A stretch of 34,235 nucleotides of DNA from Pseudomonas grimontii (GTDB lineage Bacteria; Pseudomonadota; Gammaproteobacteria; Pseudomonadales; Pseudomonadaceae): the NCBI RefSeq assembly GCF_007858185.1, contig NZ_VFES01000039.1:1-34235 (forward strand), in the 5' to 3' direction. Numbering within the stretch: the stretch's first letter is position 1; the number at the start of each line of letters is the position of its first letter. The position numbers and the translations under genes were made by a program. The notes under the pieces were generated by a model. That model saw only the letters and a list, made by a program, of their open reading frames with translations, was not told where the DNA came from and did no database searches. Below, one piece after another: positions 34,193 through 34,235 of this stretch.

Positions 34193-34235
34193 GTGACAGA
34201 CGCCACGCAAAAACTGAATGAAGACTGGCCAAAAC
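34193..34235 (+). CDS. Possible start of a gene cut by the window edge
   Basis: A GTG at 34193 opens a frame reading MTDATQKLNEDWPK to the end of the window. AGGAAG lies about nine bases upstream, and a TATAGT -10-like box is at 34155. Fourteen residues are too few to name a family. The ATG at 34221 in another frame has no ribosome site. Confidence 0.35.
   Translation, partial: MTDATQKLNEDWPK

Noticed and set aside
1..34235. CRISPR arrays, tRNA genes, insertion sequences or prophage
   Set aside because: No regular spaced repeats, cloverleaf-like sequences, transposase or phage genes were seen.

Overview
The window reads as chromosome of a Pseudomonas of the fluorescens group. The signs are uniformly high-GC coding with Pseudomonas-type gene content (cyoABCDE, bphO-bphP, hmp next to norR, queC, dsbB), an rRNA-type promoter of Pseudomonas form at the left edge, and scattered REP/REPIN elements with the GTGGGAGGGGGC core that is abundant in this group. 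Genus and group are inferred from recognition, not from a search.

Layout. Positions 1-60 hold a strong stable-RNA promoter firing leftwards out of the window, so an rRNA operon most likely lies just outside. Positions 183-420 are non-coding, with two hairpins and a C9 tract. Then come an unknown small protein and a PH-domain protein (423-1148). An accessory locus follows (1471-3421): a colicin E3-type 16S rRNA nuclease bacteriocin, its immunity protein and a third, unrecognised Cys-rich protein. From 3434 to 6136, on the minus strand, are a lipoprotein and an OmpR-family two-component system. Diverging from that system is a plus-strand run: PepSY protein, cytochrome b561, sialidase-like protein, membrane protein and LTA-synthase-like sulfatase (6284-11086).

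Next are a cytochrome c and a Coq7-type di-iron protein (minus strand). A light-sensing group follows: a receiver-only response regulator, heme oxygenase BphO and bacteriophytochrome BphP (12244-15675). Positions 16024-22745 hold a small unknown gene ending in a 24-bp palindrome, a PhoD-like phosphatase, a PAS-GGDEF diguanylate cyclase, an orphan AapJ-like binding protein divergent from a class III aminotransferase, and a conserved unknown gene.

From 22790 to 32379, on the minus strand, lie a Tat-exported HisC-like aminotransferase, queC, the complete cytochrome bo3 operon cyoABCDE, dsbB and hmp. Divergent norR (32527-34071) controls hmp; the gap between them carries two GT-N7-AC palindromes and a sigma-54-like element. 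The last ~45 bases may begin another gene.

How it fits together. Most of the window is ordinary core metabolism and respiration. The most unusual parts are the bacteriocin locus, whose nuclease has Lys where colicin E3 has its catalytic His and whose toxin-immunity module looks compositionally foreign, and the five-gene run joining a heme b561/PepSY pair to a sialidase and an envelope sulfatase. All coordinates and motifs come from reading the sequence; no search was run.
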